From Parvularia atlantis (Eukaryota; Opisthokonta; Rotosphaerida): a stretch of DNA of 12,921 nucleotides. The DNA lies in NCBI GenBank assembly GCA_943704415.1, contig CALSCO010002411.1, positions 1-12,921 of the forward strand. The letters are read 5' to 3'. Below the pieces are notes generated by a model. It searched no databases and was not told the DNA's origin. It saw only the letters and a list, made by a program, of their open reading frames with translations. A program made the position numbers and the translations under genes. Positions 1-7,219 of this stretch are shown here, one piece after another (positions within the stretch are counted from its first letter, which is position 1; each line of letters begins with the position of its first letter).

Positions 1-3000
1 GGGGGGGGCGTAAGTGCGTGGCCGGTCGTGCCGCGGCAAGCGCACATTGGCCTGCGAGGCCAGCAGTCGCGCCCCACGCCACGCGTCGCGCAGCGGGTCG
101 GCCCCACGGTGCACGCGGATCTCGGACTGGGCCACGAGCGGGTGAGTGCGCGTCGGATCCGATCGAAGCACGGCGAGCGCACCCCGAACGGCCGCATCGA
201 GACGAGCTCGCTCCGCACGCGCTGCTCAAAGCCCGGCGTCAGCGTCACGCCGCCGGTGAGGTACACGTTCTGCCGCGCCCGCACGGGGTTAGCAGCGTCG
301 CGAGACGAGACACCGAGTGCGCCCACCCGGCACATGGCCGCTTGCTGCTGCTGCGAGTACGCCGCCAGCACCGACTGGATCGTCTGCGCCAGCCCCGTCT
401 GGTCCACGCCCGCGAGCGGCGGCTGGAACAGGATCTGGCCGAACGCGGGTAGCGAGTCGGCGCGGGGGAGGGGGGCGACTGAGCGGCGGCAGACGCGGCA
501 GGCGCACCTCGGGCACGCGGATGCGCTCGACATTGAGGTGCAGCTGGTACTGCTCGCCGATGCTCGAGCCGTCGCCCGGGCCGTGCTGCCGCGCAGAGAG
601 ATCGCTCAGCGCCCTGCACGTCTACCCGCGCGCTGCCGACGCACCAGAAAGGCCGACAGCACGCCCGCCGTCTGGCCGTAGCTGGCCGAGTCAGCGTCAA
701 AGTCCGGGTCGTGCTTGCTCAGGGCCGTCTCGATCTCGGCCAGCTGCGTCAGCTCGTCCTCCTCTTCGTCCGACTCTTCCTCCTTGCTCTGGCGCCCGCG
801 CCGTCAGACCGGCAGCGCGGCAGCTGCGGCGCGCGCACGATCTCGCGGTAGACGAGCCAGTCGTTGTCGTCCGCGCCAAAGGTGTCGTCATCTTTTTTGC
901 GCACGACGATGAGCGCGAGCAACGACATCGAGCGCGCACGGCACGCGCACCTCCACCGCGGATGGCCGCCGGCGCCTTGCGCTTGCGCCCGTGCGACCCG
1001 CCGCTCTTGGCCTGCTCCGGGTTCTCGGCCAGTGCGGCGATCGAGCGCATGCGCTGGACGGACGCGGCCGAGCGCCGGTCCGCGAGCTGCTCTCTCCGGC
1101 GTTTGCGCTCGCGGATGCGGTCAAGCAGGGCCTGCGCTCACGCACGCGGTCAGCCTGCGGGGTGCTGCTGCATGTGCGCGCACCTGCCGCTGCTCCATGT
1201 AGTGCCGCCGCCACGCGTCAAAGTCCTGCTCGCGCAGGCGCTCGTCACGCTCGGCCGTGGCCGCGCGTTCCTTCTGCTCAGCCAGCTTGACCTGGCGCAC
1301 ACGCTCGCGCGCGTCCATGCCGCTCTTGATCAAGCGCACTTTGCGCTTCTCCTTGATCTGTTCGTCCGTAAGGTCGGCGTCGGGGATCTCGAGCAGGCCA
1401 AAGTCGAACTTTTCCTGCGCTCGCCGCCTGTCAACGATGCAGACGTGAGCACGGACACGAGAGCACCTCCTTGTCCTCTTCAGGCTCCTCGACGCCCTGC
1501 TGCTTGGCGCGCGTCTTGCGCACCTTGCCCTGCGAACGGCTGAGCGCGTCGCATAGCGTCCAGCTCAGCGACCGCGCACCTGCAGCAGCTTGATCGCCTC
1601 CTGCAGCTGCGCCTCGGTCTTGAAGTCGAGCGCCTGCAGGTGCTCCTGCCACGGTGCGGGCGTGAGCAGCGCGGGGGTGCACGCGGATGGCCGCACCTGG
1701 AACTCTTGCCGCGTCATCGTCTGCTTGCTGTCGACCAGCTCGGCGTAGCGAGTCAGCGTGTCCTCCTGCCGCAGCGTGTCAGCTGCCGCGCGCCAAGTCC
1801 GCGCGACGCACCAGCCCCTTGAGCCGCTCGGTGCGCCGATTGGCCGCGAGCTGCTGCAGGCGCGCCGCGTGCTCGCGCCGCCGCTGCTGTGCGCGCTCCT
1901 TCTCCTCGGCGCTCTTTTCCACCGCGAGCTGGGCCAAGGGTGAGGGCAGTTGGCAGCGTGCCGCCGCGGCGCACCTGCATGTTGAAAGGCAGCTGCACGG
2001 CGCGCTCGATCCGAGCCAGGCCCGCGCGCGTCGTGCACTCGGCCAGCTCGGCGGCGTAGTCGGTGGCGACGTAGCAATGGTCGTGCAGCAAGTTCTGTCG
2101 GCGTGCGCGCGTCATGACGGCAGATTGCACGCACCGCGCACGCCGGCGCACCTCGTACACGCCGAAGGTCACATCGCGCCCGACGGTCGGGTGCTTCAGC
2201 AGGAGCAGGCGCTGCAGGTAGCTGATGAGGTTGAGGCCGCCGAGGTTGATGCGCTTGGTGTTGGCCGCGTCCGAGTGCTGCGGGTGCGCGACAGGGATGA
2301 CGTGCGTGCTGCGATGCGACGCCGATACGATCAGCCCTGGCGTGAGCTCGATGCCGCGCTGCTGCCGCGGATGCTCCTGTGCGACGGCTCAGCCCCGTGT
2401 GTGCGCGCACACAGTCGTAACGCACCTGCGCGTGGTAGTAGGAGCACACGGCGTCGAGCGTGTAGGCCACGCTCGGCACGTTGTAGCACTCAAACAGCAG
2501 CTCGCTCACGCCCTCGCGGCAGTGGTTCGGGTTGCACACGGCCTCGGTCATGACGATCGGGTGATCGACGCGGCCCGCGCTGGCCACGCTCAGGTGCGAA
2601 AACACGTGGTCGAGCACGAGCTCCTGCGAGTCAAAGTTGACAACGACGTTGGCCTCGAACGGCGTGCGGTAGGTGATGCGCGACCAGTCGGTGAGCGGGA
2701 TGTCGCCGCCGACGGCGTAGAGCGGGTCACCCTCGCGGCGCTGGCGGTAGCGTGCCGACGCGTTGATGCACTCGACTGCAACCACGGCACAAGTCAGGCG
2801 GGCCCACACGTCGCGCATGCCAAGCGCGCACATCGCGGCGACGCATCTGTGGCCCATCCGGCGCGGCAGCGGTACGATCCTGCATCGCTTCCTCAGCACG
2901 AGGCCACGGCGCCACGCACGCGCACACCGTTGTCGATCACCAGCGGCGTGCCCGCGCCCACGTCGTACGCGTGGAACGCGTCGCGCTGGTGCGGCGCGTC

Positions 3001-3024
3001 TGGGCGCACGGGCACCGCCGCCAT
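1..3024 (-). CDS. ARP5: Actin-related protein 5 (INO80 complex), spliced, 3' end outside window
   Basis: Arp5 is the nuclear actin-related subunit of the INO80 chromatin remodeller. Exons (minus strand): 3024-2928, 2879-2832, 2775-2426, 2376-2152, 2094-1975, 1928-1812, 1765-1697, 1645-1580, 1529-1467, 1414-1184, 1131-951, 891-839, 788-645, 585-508, 434-327, 269-183, 126-46; a further intron opens at 45 and runs off the window. All joins keep frame and give 706 residues, close to full family length. Visible are the nucleotide-binding DNGSYRCRAGW after the start, VDHPIVMTEAVCNP, SELLFECYNVPSVAY and TKRINLGG. Then comes the long charged coiled-coil insert typical of Arp5, including IPDADLTDEQIKEKRKVRL. 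The second actin half returns with ERIRVPE, FQPPLAG, NVYLTGG and DAWRGARLLAS. The start at 3024 is the first ATG before the actin fold. An acidic stretch lies near exon 13. The intron at 892-950 ends in AAAAAAG rather than the usual CAG. The family assignment is firm; individual splice sites are inferred. Confidence 0.93.
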
Positions 3025-3454
3025 GGTGTCACGCTTTCAGTCGCGGAGCGATGTGGCCACGTGGACGTTGATGGCCGTGACCGTCAAGGACGTCGTCATC
3101 GAGGACATCGCGTCTGGTTTGAACTGGAACAGGCCTGGCTTCCGCCGTCTGCTGGAGATGGCGCATTCTTCTGAGGTGTGCACGGATCGAACAACACGAT
3201 CTTTTTTCTAATGGCGATCCACTACAAGTTCAGATCGACACAGTGTACATCGCTCACAGGGACCGTCTCTATCGCTTCGCGTACGAACTGGTCGAGTGGA
3301 TTCAGTTCTCAAGAAGCACTGTGTCCGTGTCGTCGTCGTCGACTCGGATCAAACCTCATCTAGTGGCATCAACAATCCTCAAGACGTCCAACGTGAATTG
3401 GCCGACGATCTCCTCGCCATCACCAACCACTTTGTAAGACTTCGTGGTTCGTAA
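3023..3454 (+). pseudogene. IS607-family serine recombinase (TnpA) relic, N-terminally truncated, with intron and frameshift
   Basis: IS607 TnpA is a serine recombinase with an N-terminal MerR-like DNA-binding part, a catalytic YxRVSS segment and a conserved C-terminal half. Only the C-terminal half is seen. Bases 3083-3175 encode VKDVVIEDIASGLNWNRPGF, then RRLLEMAHSSE. A 58-nt intron (3176-3233) follows. Bases 3234-3302 encode IDTVYIAHRDRLYRF and AYELVEWI. Bases 3308-3451 encode LKKHCVRVVVVDSDQ and later ELADDLLAITNHF, ending RLRGS and TAA at 3452. These match the family's DIGSGLN, AxxDRLxRF, ExxEWxF, VVVxD and EDLxAIxxxF blocks in order and spacing. The frame shifts between 3303 and 3310. 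No YxRVSS motif or MerR-like helix is found upstream on any plus frame, where ARP5 coding sequence begins. In-frame ATGs occur at 3023 and 3071. Local composition is less GC-rich than the neighbours. No TnpB/Fanzor partner is visible. It is most likely a decayed, horizontally acquired insertion. Confidence 0.82.
3176..3233 (+). other. Candidate intron inside the IS607-like relic
   Basis: The segment starts GTGTGCAC, contains TTTTTTCTAATGG (pyrimidine tract plus CTAAT branch-like site) and ends TTCAG. Its removal joins the DIASGLN block to the AHRDRL block in one frame with exactly the residue spacing expected for IS607 TnpA. Unspliced, the upstream frame stops at TAA 3209-3211. Donor and length resemble neighbouring introns, but the poly-T tract and CTAAT differ from the usual CTCAC. 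Confidence 0.7.
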
Positions 3455-3476
3455 GCGACGGAAGACACACAACACA

Positions 3477-3516
3477 GGGGGGTGGGGCACGGTTTAAGAG
3501 GGGACTGGGCGGTGGG
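3477..3516 (+). other. G-run cluster, possible G-quadruplex
   Basis: Five runs of three or more G occur within 40 bases: 3477-3482, 3484-3487, 3500-3503, 3507-3509 and 3514-3516. The loop between the second and third runs is 12 nt, longer than in the classical motif, so folding is uncertain. It sits just after the recombinase relic and upstream of HARS. Confidence 0.4.
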
Positions 3517-3588
3517 TGACTTAGGCCGAGATGGCTGAGGTAAGCGGGGTCGGGGCTGACGTAGGCCGAGATGGCTGAGGTAAGCGGG
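3517..3588 (+). repeat. Two-copy direct repeat, 40-bp period
   Basis: Copies at 3517-3548 and 3557-3588 share TAGGCCGAGATGGCTGAGGT followed by AAGCGGG, with one mismatch near the 5' end. A fragment, TGAGGTAAG, follows at 3589-3597. Each copy contains ATGGCTGAG|GTAAGC, an ATG in front of a strong consensus splice donor, unlike the GTGCGC donors used elsewhere here. The function is unknown; local slippage duplication is the simplest explanation. Confidence 0.85.
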
Positions 3589-3844
3589 TGAGGTAAGACG
3601 ATGACGAGAGATGACAACTTTGTCGCCAAAAACAACGGACTGCGATCGGCCGCCAGGAGTTCAGTTTAGGTTTAAAAAGGCACTTTTGTAAGAGGCGTCA
3701 AGGAGACGGCGAGTGCACCCAATCCTGAGGAGACAGCATCGTCGAAAGCGTCGTCCGCGGCCGCGATGGCAGCCAAGATGACGACGCCGGTCAACTGGAG
3801 GCTAGTTGAGCCTGCGTTCAGCCTGTGAGCGCCAGTCCGCCACC

Positions 3845-6089
3845 ATGCTGTCACTGTTCGCGATCCAGCCACGCGCGTTTTGCGCCATCATGGCTGACCT
3901 TGAGGGCCGCGTGCGCGAGCTGAGCGAGCGCGTCAAGACGCTCAAGATGGCCAAGGCACGCGCCGCGTCCTGCGCCCGCGCGCTGCTCACGCCCGCGCGC
4001 AGGACCCCGCGTTCGCGGCCGAGACGGAGACGGCGATGGCCGAGCTGAAGGAGCTCAAGAAGCAGCTGGCCGAGCAGAACGAGGGCGAGGCCGCGAAGAA
4101 GTTTGAGCTCAAGACGCCCAAGGTGCGCGGCGCCGCCGTCTGGGTCGGTGGTGCTCACGCGACAGCGCGCAGGGCACGCGCGACTACGGACCGGTCGAGA
4201 TGGCCGTACGCGAGCGCGCCTTTGGCATCATCACAAACGTCTTCAAGCGCCACGGCGCCGTCACGATCGACACGCCTGTCTTTGAGCTCAAGGTGCGCGC
4301 GGCCGGGCAATGCGGCGTGCCAGGTGCCGCATGCGGCTCACGAAGGGGATGGCGCGACCAGGACGTGCTCACGGGCAAGTACGGCGAGGACTCGAAGCTG
4401 ATCTACGACTTGAAGGACCAGGGCGGCGAGCTATGCGCGCTGCGCTACGACCTGACGGTGCGGCGCACCGTGCGCGCTGCGAGCGGGCGCCTCTGACGTG
4501 CACGTTCACGGCGCAGGTGCCCTTTGCGCGCTTCCTCGCCATGAATACCAACATCAAGCAGATCAAGCGCTACCACATCGGCAAGGTGTACCGCCGCGAC
4601 AACCCAGGCAAGGGCCGCTTCCGCGAGTTTTTCCAATGCGTGCGTTGCTCGTCGGCCGTCGGCGCCGGGTGTGGCGGGGACGTGGCTCACGTGGCGTGCG
4701 GGCAGGACCTCGACATTGCCGGCGTGTACGACCGCATGGTGCCCGACGCGGAGATCCTGCGGATCATGTCCGAGGTGCTGGGCGAGCTCGAGCTGGGCAA
4801 GTTCCTGATCAAGGTGCGTACACGTGAGCTAAGAGATGCGGCTGAACGTGCGTGCGCGCGTGCGGGGCGGCCAGGTCAACCACCGCAAGATCCTCGATGG
4901 CATCTTTGAGGTCTGCGGCGTGCCCGAGGACAAGTTCCGCACAATCTGCTCGGCCGTCGACAAGCTCGACAAGGTACTGTGTGGCCACCGGTGCGAGCGT
5001 CCTGGTGTGCTGAGCGCGACGCACAGTCGCCGTGGGCCGAGGTCAAGCGCGAGATGACCGAGGAGAAGGGCCTCGACCCGGCCGTGGGCGACGCGATCGG
5101 CCAGTACGTGTGCCGCAAGGGCCAGCGCGACCTGCTCGACGTGCGTGCGGAGAGCATCACTCCTCGTGTCGCGCTCGCTCAGGTTGCGCCGCGCAGGTGA
5201 TGCTCAAGGACGAGAAGCTGATGGCCAACGAGCGCGCCAAGGCTGGCGTGGAGGACATCGCGCTGCTGCTCGACTACCTCGAGGCGATGGACGTGCTGCA
5301 GCACGTGCGTGGCCGTGCGCTGCGCACTTGCCGCTACCTCACCGCGGCGGGGGGGCGCGCAGGTCTCGTTCGACTGTAGCCTCGCGCGCGGCCTGGACTA
5401 CTACACGGGCGTGATCTACGAGGCCGTACTCGTTGGTGTGTGCCCCTCCTGGTCGCCGTGTGCGCGCTCACGACGGTCGGCAGGCGCGGACCTCGGCTCG
5501 ATCTCGGGCGGCGGGCGCTACGACAACCTCGTGGGCATGTTTGAGGGCAAGGGCAAGCAGATGCCGTGCGTGGGCTTCTCGGTCGGCATCGAGCGCGTCT
5601 TCTCGATCCTCGAAGCGCGTGCCAAGGAGGTCCGTTGCGCTGTCCCCCGTGGCCGTCGCATGCTCGCTGCTGATGCGCCCACCCGCAGAACCCCGACATC
5701 GCGCGGCCTATCGAGCTCGACGCGCTGATTGTGCCGCTCGGCGACCTCGACATTAAGGAGCGCATGAAGCTCGCGTCGCTGCTGTGGGCCAACGACATCA
5801 AGGTGCGGCTGCCGCTGCCTGCGCGCGCGCATGTGTCATGCTCACGCGGCGTGCGCAGGTCGAGTTTTCGTACAAGCGCAAGGTCAAGCCGCTGGACGAG
5901 TTCCAGCGCTGTGAGAAGAACAGTATCCCACTCGCGCTGATCGTGGGCGACGAGGAGCTCAAGCAGGACGTCGTCAAGATCAAGGACGTGCGCGAGGGCG
6001 AGCGTGACAAGGGCACGCCCGTGCCGCGCAGCCAGCTCGTGGCTGAGATTCGCGCGCGGTTGAGGCCGACTGTGCTTACGCCGCAGTGA
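3845..6089 (+). CDS. HTS1: Histidyl-tRNA synthetase, probable dual mitochondrial/cytosolic forms, 13 exons
   Basis: This class II synthetase charges tRNA-His. Exons: 3845-3955, 4003-4122, 4173-4292, 4362-4457, 4517-4639, 4706-4813, 4875-4973, 5027-5140, 5197-5304, 5363-5435, 5484-5629, 5689-5802, 5859-6089. All phases agree and give 520 residues, or 505 from the ATG at 3890, close to the eukaryotic cytosolic enzyme. Order: WHEP-like helical region (about 16-72), KGTRDYGP (77-84), [20 protein letters not shown], motif 2 around [13 protein letters not shown] (167-179), His-specific ARGLDYYTG (341-349), [13 protein letters not shown] (365-377), motif 3 [12 protein letters not shown] (386-397), then the anticodon-binding domain. 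The 15 residues between the two ATGs ([15 protein letters not shown]) are hydrophobic with one Arg, a possible short mitochondrial presequence; yeast HTS1 makes two forms in this way. Intron 1 is GC-AG. The gene converges on TIM23. Confidence 0.96.
3956..4002 (+). other. GC-AG intron (HARS intron 1)
   Basis: The exon ends ATGGCCAAG and the intron opens GCACGC instead of GT. It contains GCTGCTCACG as branch region and ends GCGCAG. Removing these 47 nt joins LKMAK to DPAFAAE in phase inside the WHEP-like region. No GT donor nearby gives the conserved join, so a GC donor is the best model. Confidence 0.75.
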
Positions 6090-6157
6090 GCTGCTCTCAT
6101 TATTTCTGTTTCTTTGCGCGTAAATCCGCAGAAAAGCCATGTACGTACACGCGACGC
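6090..6157. terminator. Convergent 3' ends of HARS and TIM23
   Basis: Only 68 bp separate the two stop codons. The stretch includes the T-rich TTATTTCTGTTTCTTTGCG, the sort of sequence expected near fungal poly(A) sites. The two transcripts probably overlap in their 3' UTRs. No gene is present. Confidence 0.4.
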
Positions 6158-6917
6158 TCACACCCCGAGCACCTCCGACAGCGCCGTGTACCCGGCGATG
6201 TACGCGCCACCGAGCAGCCCGGCCAGGCCCGCCGCGCGCACGCCCGCGGTCGACTTGAACAGCGCGCCCGCCAGCACGCCCGAGACGACGCTGTTGACAA
6301 CGTCGTCGGTGCCGCGCGCGGCGACGATGCTGCTGTCGATGCAGTGGTACATGAGCGCTGCGATGGCGGCGGCGCGCGTCAGCGCCCGGATGGATGACGT
6401 CCACATGCGCGCCGCACCAATGACGCCGAGCGAGTTGCCCAGGAACGGCCCGCGGCGCGTCATCGCGTTGAGCACGCTGTTGAAGCGCAAGCGCGTCGTC
6501 GTCGCGTCCGGGTGGCGCAGGCCCTCGTACAGGCCCCAGAGGCCGCCGGCGTTGAGCCCTTTTTTTTTTTTCGCCGCATGCGCCGCGCAGTGTCAGTGCC
6601 GTCGTTCCTCTCGTGCGCGACGCGCACCGATGAGGTACGTCGTGCCCACGCCGTAAAACATCTTCTCGCTCCACGAGCGCTTGCGCACGCCGCCGATCAA
6701 CTCGTCCTGGAACAGCAGCTCGGGGCCGTTCATGAGGTACGGGTTCTGGAGCGTGGCGCCGCTCTGTGCCGGCCGTCAGCGCGCACGTGACGCGCACACG
6801 CAGCCGCCGCCGCCCGCGCACCAGTCCCGCGCCCGCGCCCAGCATCGAGTTGACGTCGAGGCTGAACGGGTCGACCGCCGCCGCCGTCGTCGCTGTGTCG
6901 CGCCGCTCCGCCGCCAT
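6158..6917 (-). CDS. TIM23: Mitochondrial inner-membrane translocase subunit Tim23, 4 exons
   Basis: Tim23 forms the presequence channel of the TIM23 complex in the inner mitochondrial membrane. Exons (minus): 6917-6822, 6763-6628, 6558-6418, 6357-6158, giving 190 residues in phase, a little shorter than yeast Tim23 (222). The N-terminal intermembrane-space region (about 1-65) is followed by KMFYGVGTTYLIGLNAGGLW, then RFNSVLNAMTRRGPFLGNSL, then GVIALMYHCIDSSIVAARG, and GVLAGALFKSTAGVRAAG near the end. This is the Tim17/22/23 fold with four membrane helices; the GTxYLxGLxxGG, RGPFLGN and GALFKSxxG blocks are Tim23-type. The 60-nt intron 6358-6417 is open in frame; I removed it because the family has no insertion there. 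Intron 2 (6559-6627) ends with twelve A before the acceptor G. The gene is divergent from the receiver gene. Confidence 0.93.
6560..6571 (+). repeat. T12 homopolymer at the TIM23 intron 2 acceptor
   Basis: On the gene strand this reads as twelve A running directly into the acceptor G, so the usual pyrimidine tract and CAG are replaced by poly-A then G. The run is prone to slippage in sequencing and replication, but it is intronic, so length changes would not affect the frame. Confidence 0.9.
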
Positions 6918-7219
6918 GCTGCGCCTCGTGGGTTCCGCCGCTGCTTCTCGAGCGCCCTCGAATGTTCTAATTTTCTCTGGTCTGGCTGGTTGGTTTTTCG
7001 CGGCCTGCGCGCGTGCGCCCTTGCCTTACCTTGGCCGCGCGTGCGCGCCTCGCGCCTCGTGCCTCGCGCCTCGCGTGGCGCGGGTGAGTCGTGCGTCGCG
7101 CCACGTTGTCGTGCTCGGCGTTTCAGGGTTGTGCCGGATTCGGTCTCTGTTGACGCTTCTCGAACGGCGGCGCCGTCACAGCACTGCTCGTTGCCGCCTC
7201 CGCCCGGGGGCAAGGGGCC
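6918..7219. promoter_or_regulatory. Divergent promoter between TIM23 and the receiver gene
   Basis: This gap of about 300 bp has no supported gene. It contains a T-rich patch near 6960-6998 (TTCTAATTTTCTCTGG, TTGGTTTTTC) and a GC-rich tandem heptamer at 7045-7072. Both genes must start from here, so a bidirectional promoter is likely. I recognise no specific factor site. Confidence 0.5.
7045..7072 (+). repeat. Four tandem GCGCCTC heptamers
   Basis: The heptamer GCGCCTC is repeated four times head to tail with one mismatch (GTGCCTC in copy 3), followed by GCG. It lies in the middle of the TIM23/receiver divergent promoter, so it could be a clustered binding site or a simple microsatellite. 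Confidence 0.75.

Larger units (their letters stand above)
3455..3844. promoter_or_regulatory. Upstream region of the histidyl-tRNA synthetase gene
   Basis: No convincing gene lies here. The stretch holds G-runs at 3477-3516, a 40-bp-period duplication at 3517-3588 and a TATA-like TTTAAAAAGG at 3671-3680. ATGs at 3531 and 3571 open short upstream frames of about 15 and 6 codons, and both could act as uORFs if transcription starts upstream. Composition is lower in GC than the coding regions. Promoter assignment rests on position and the A/T-rich box only. Confidence 0.4.

Noticed and set aside
317-1543. Long plus-strand open frame (about 400 codons) opposite ARP5
   Set aside because: It is a GC-rich antisense shadow. 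The minus strand encodes conserved Arp5 sequence throughout, and the plus product is low-complexity Arg/Ala/Pro with no motif.
3420-3635. Minus-strand 71-codon frame over the relic end and tandem repeat
   Set aside because: It is mostly a translation of the G-runs and duplicated block; no conserved features.
3455-3844. Search for a Fanzor/TnpB partner of the recombinase relic
   Set aside because: No RuvC-like motifs or CxxC zinc-finger pattern was seen in any frame, and the space is too short for a nuclease gene.
3672-3872. Small minus-strand frame with a hydrophobic stretch, 66 codons
   Set aside because: It overlaps the HARS start and promoter, has no family match I recognise, and could arise by chance.
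5334-6917. 527-codon minus-strand open frame spanning the HARS end and TIM23
   Set aside because: It reads through TIM23 introns and antisense of HARS. Only its first 32 codons (TIM23 exon 1) are real.
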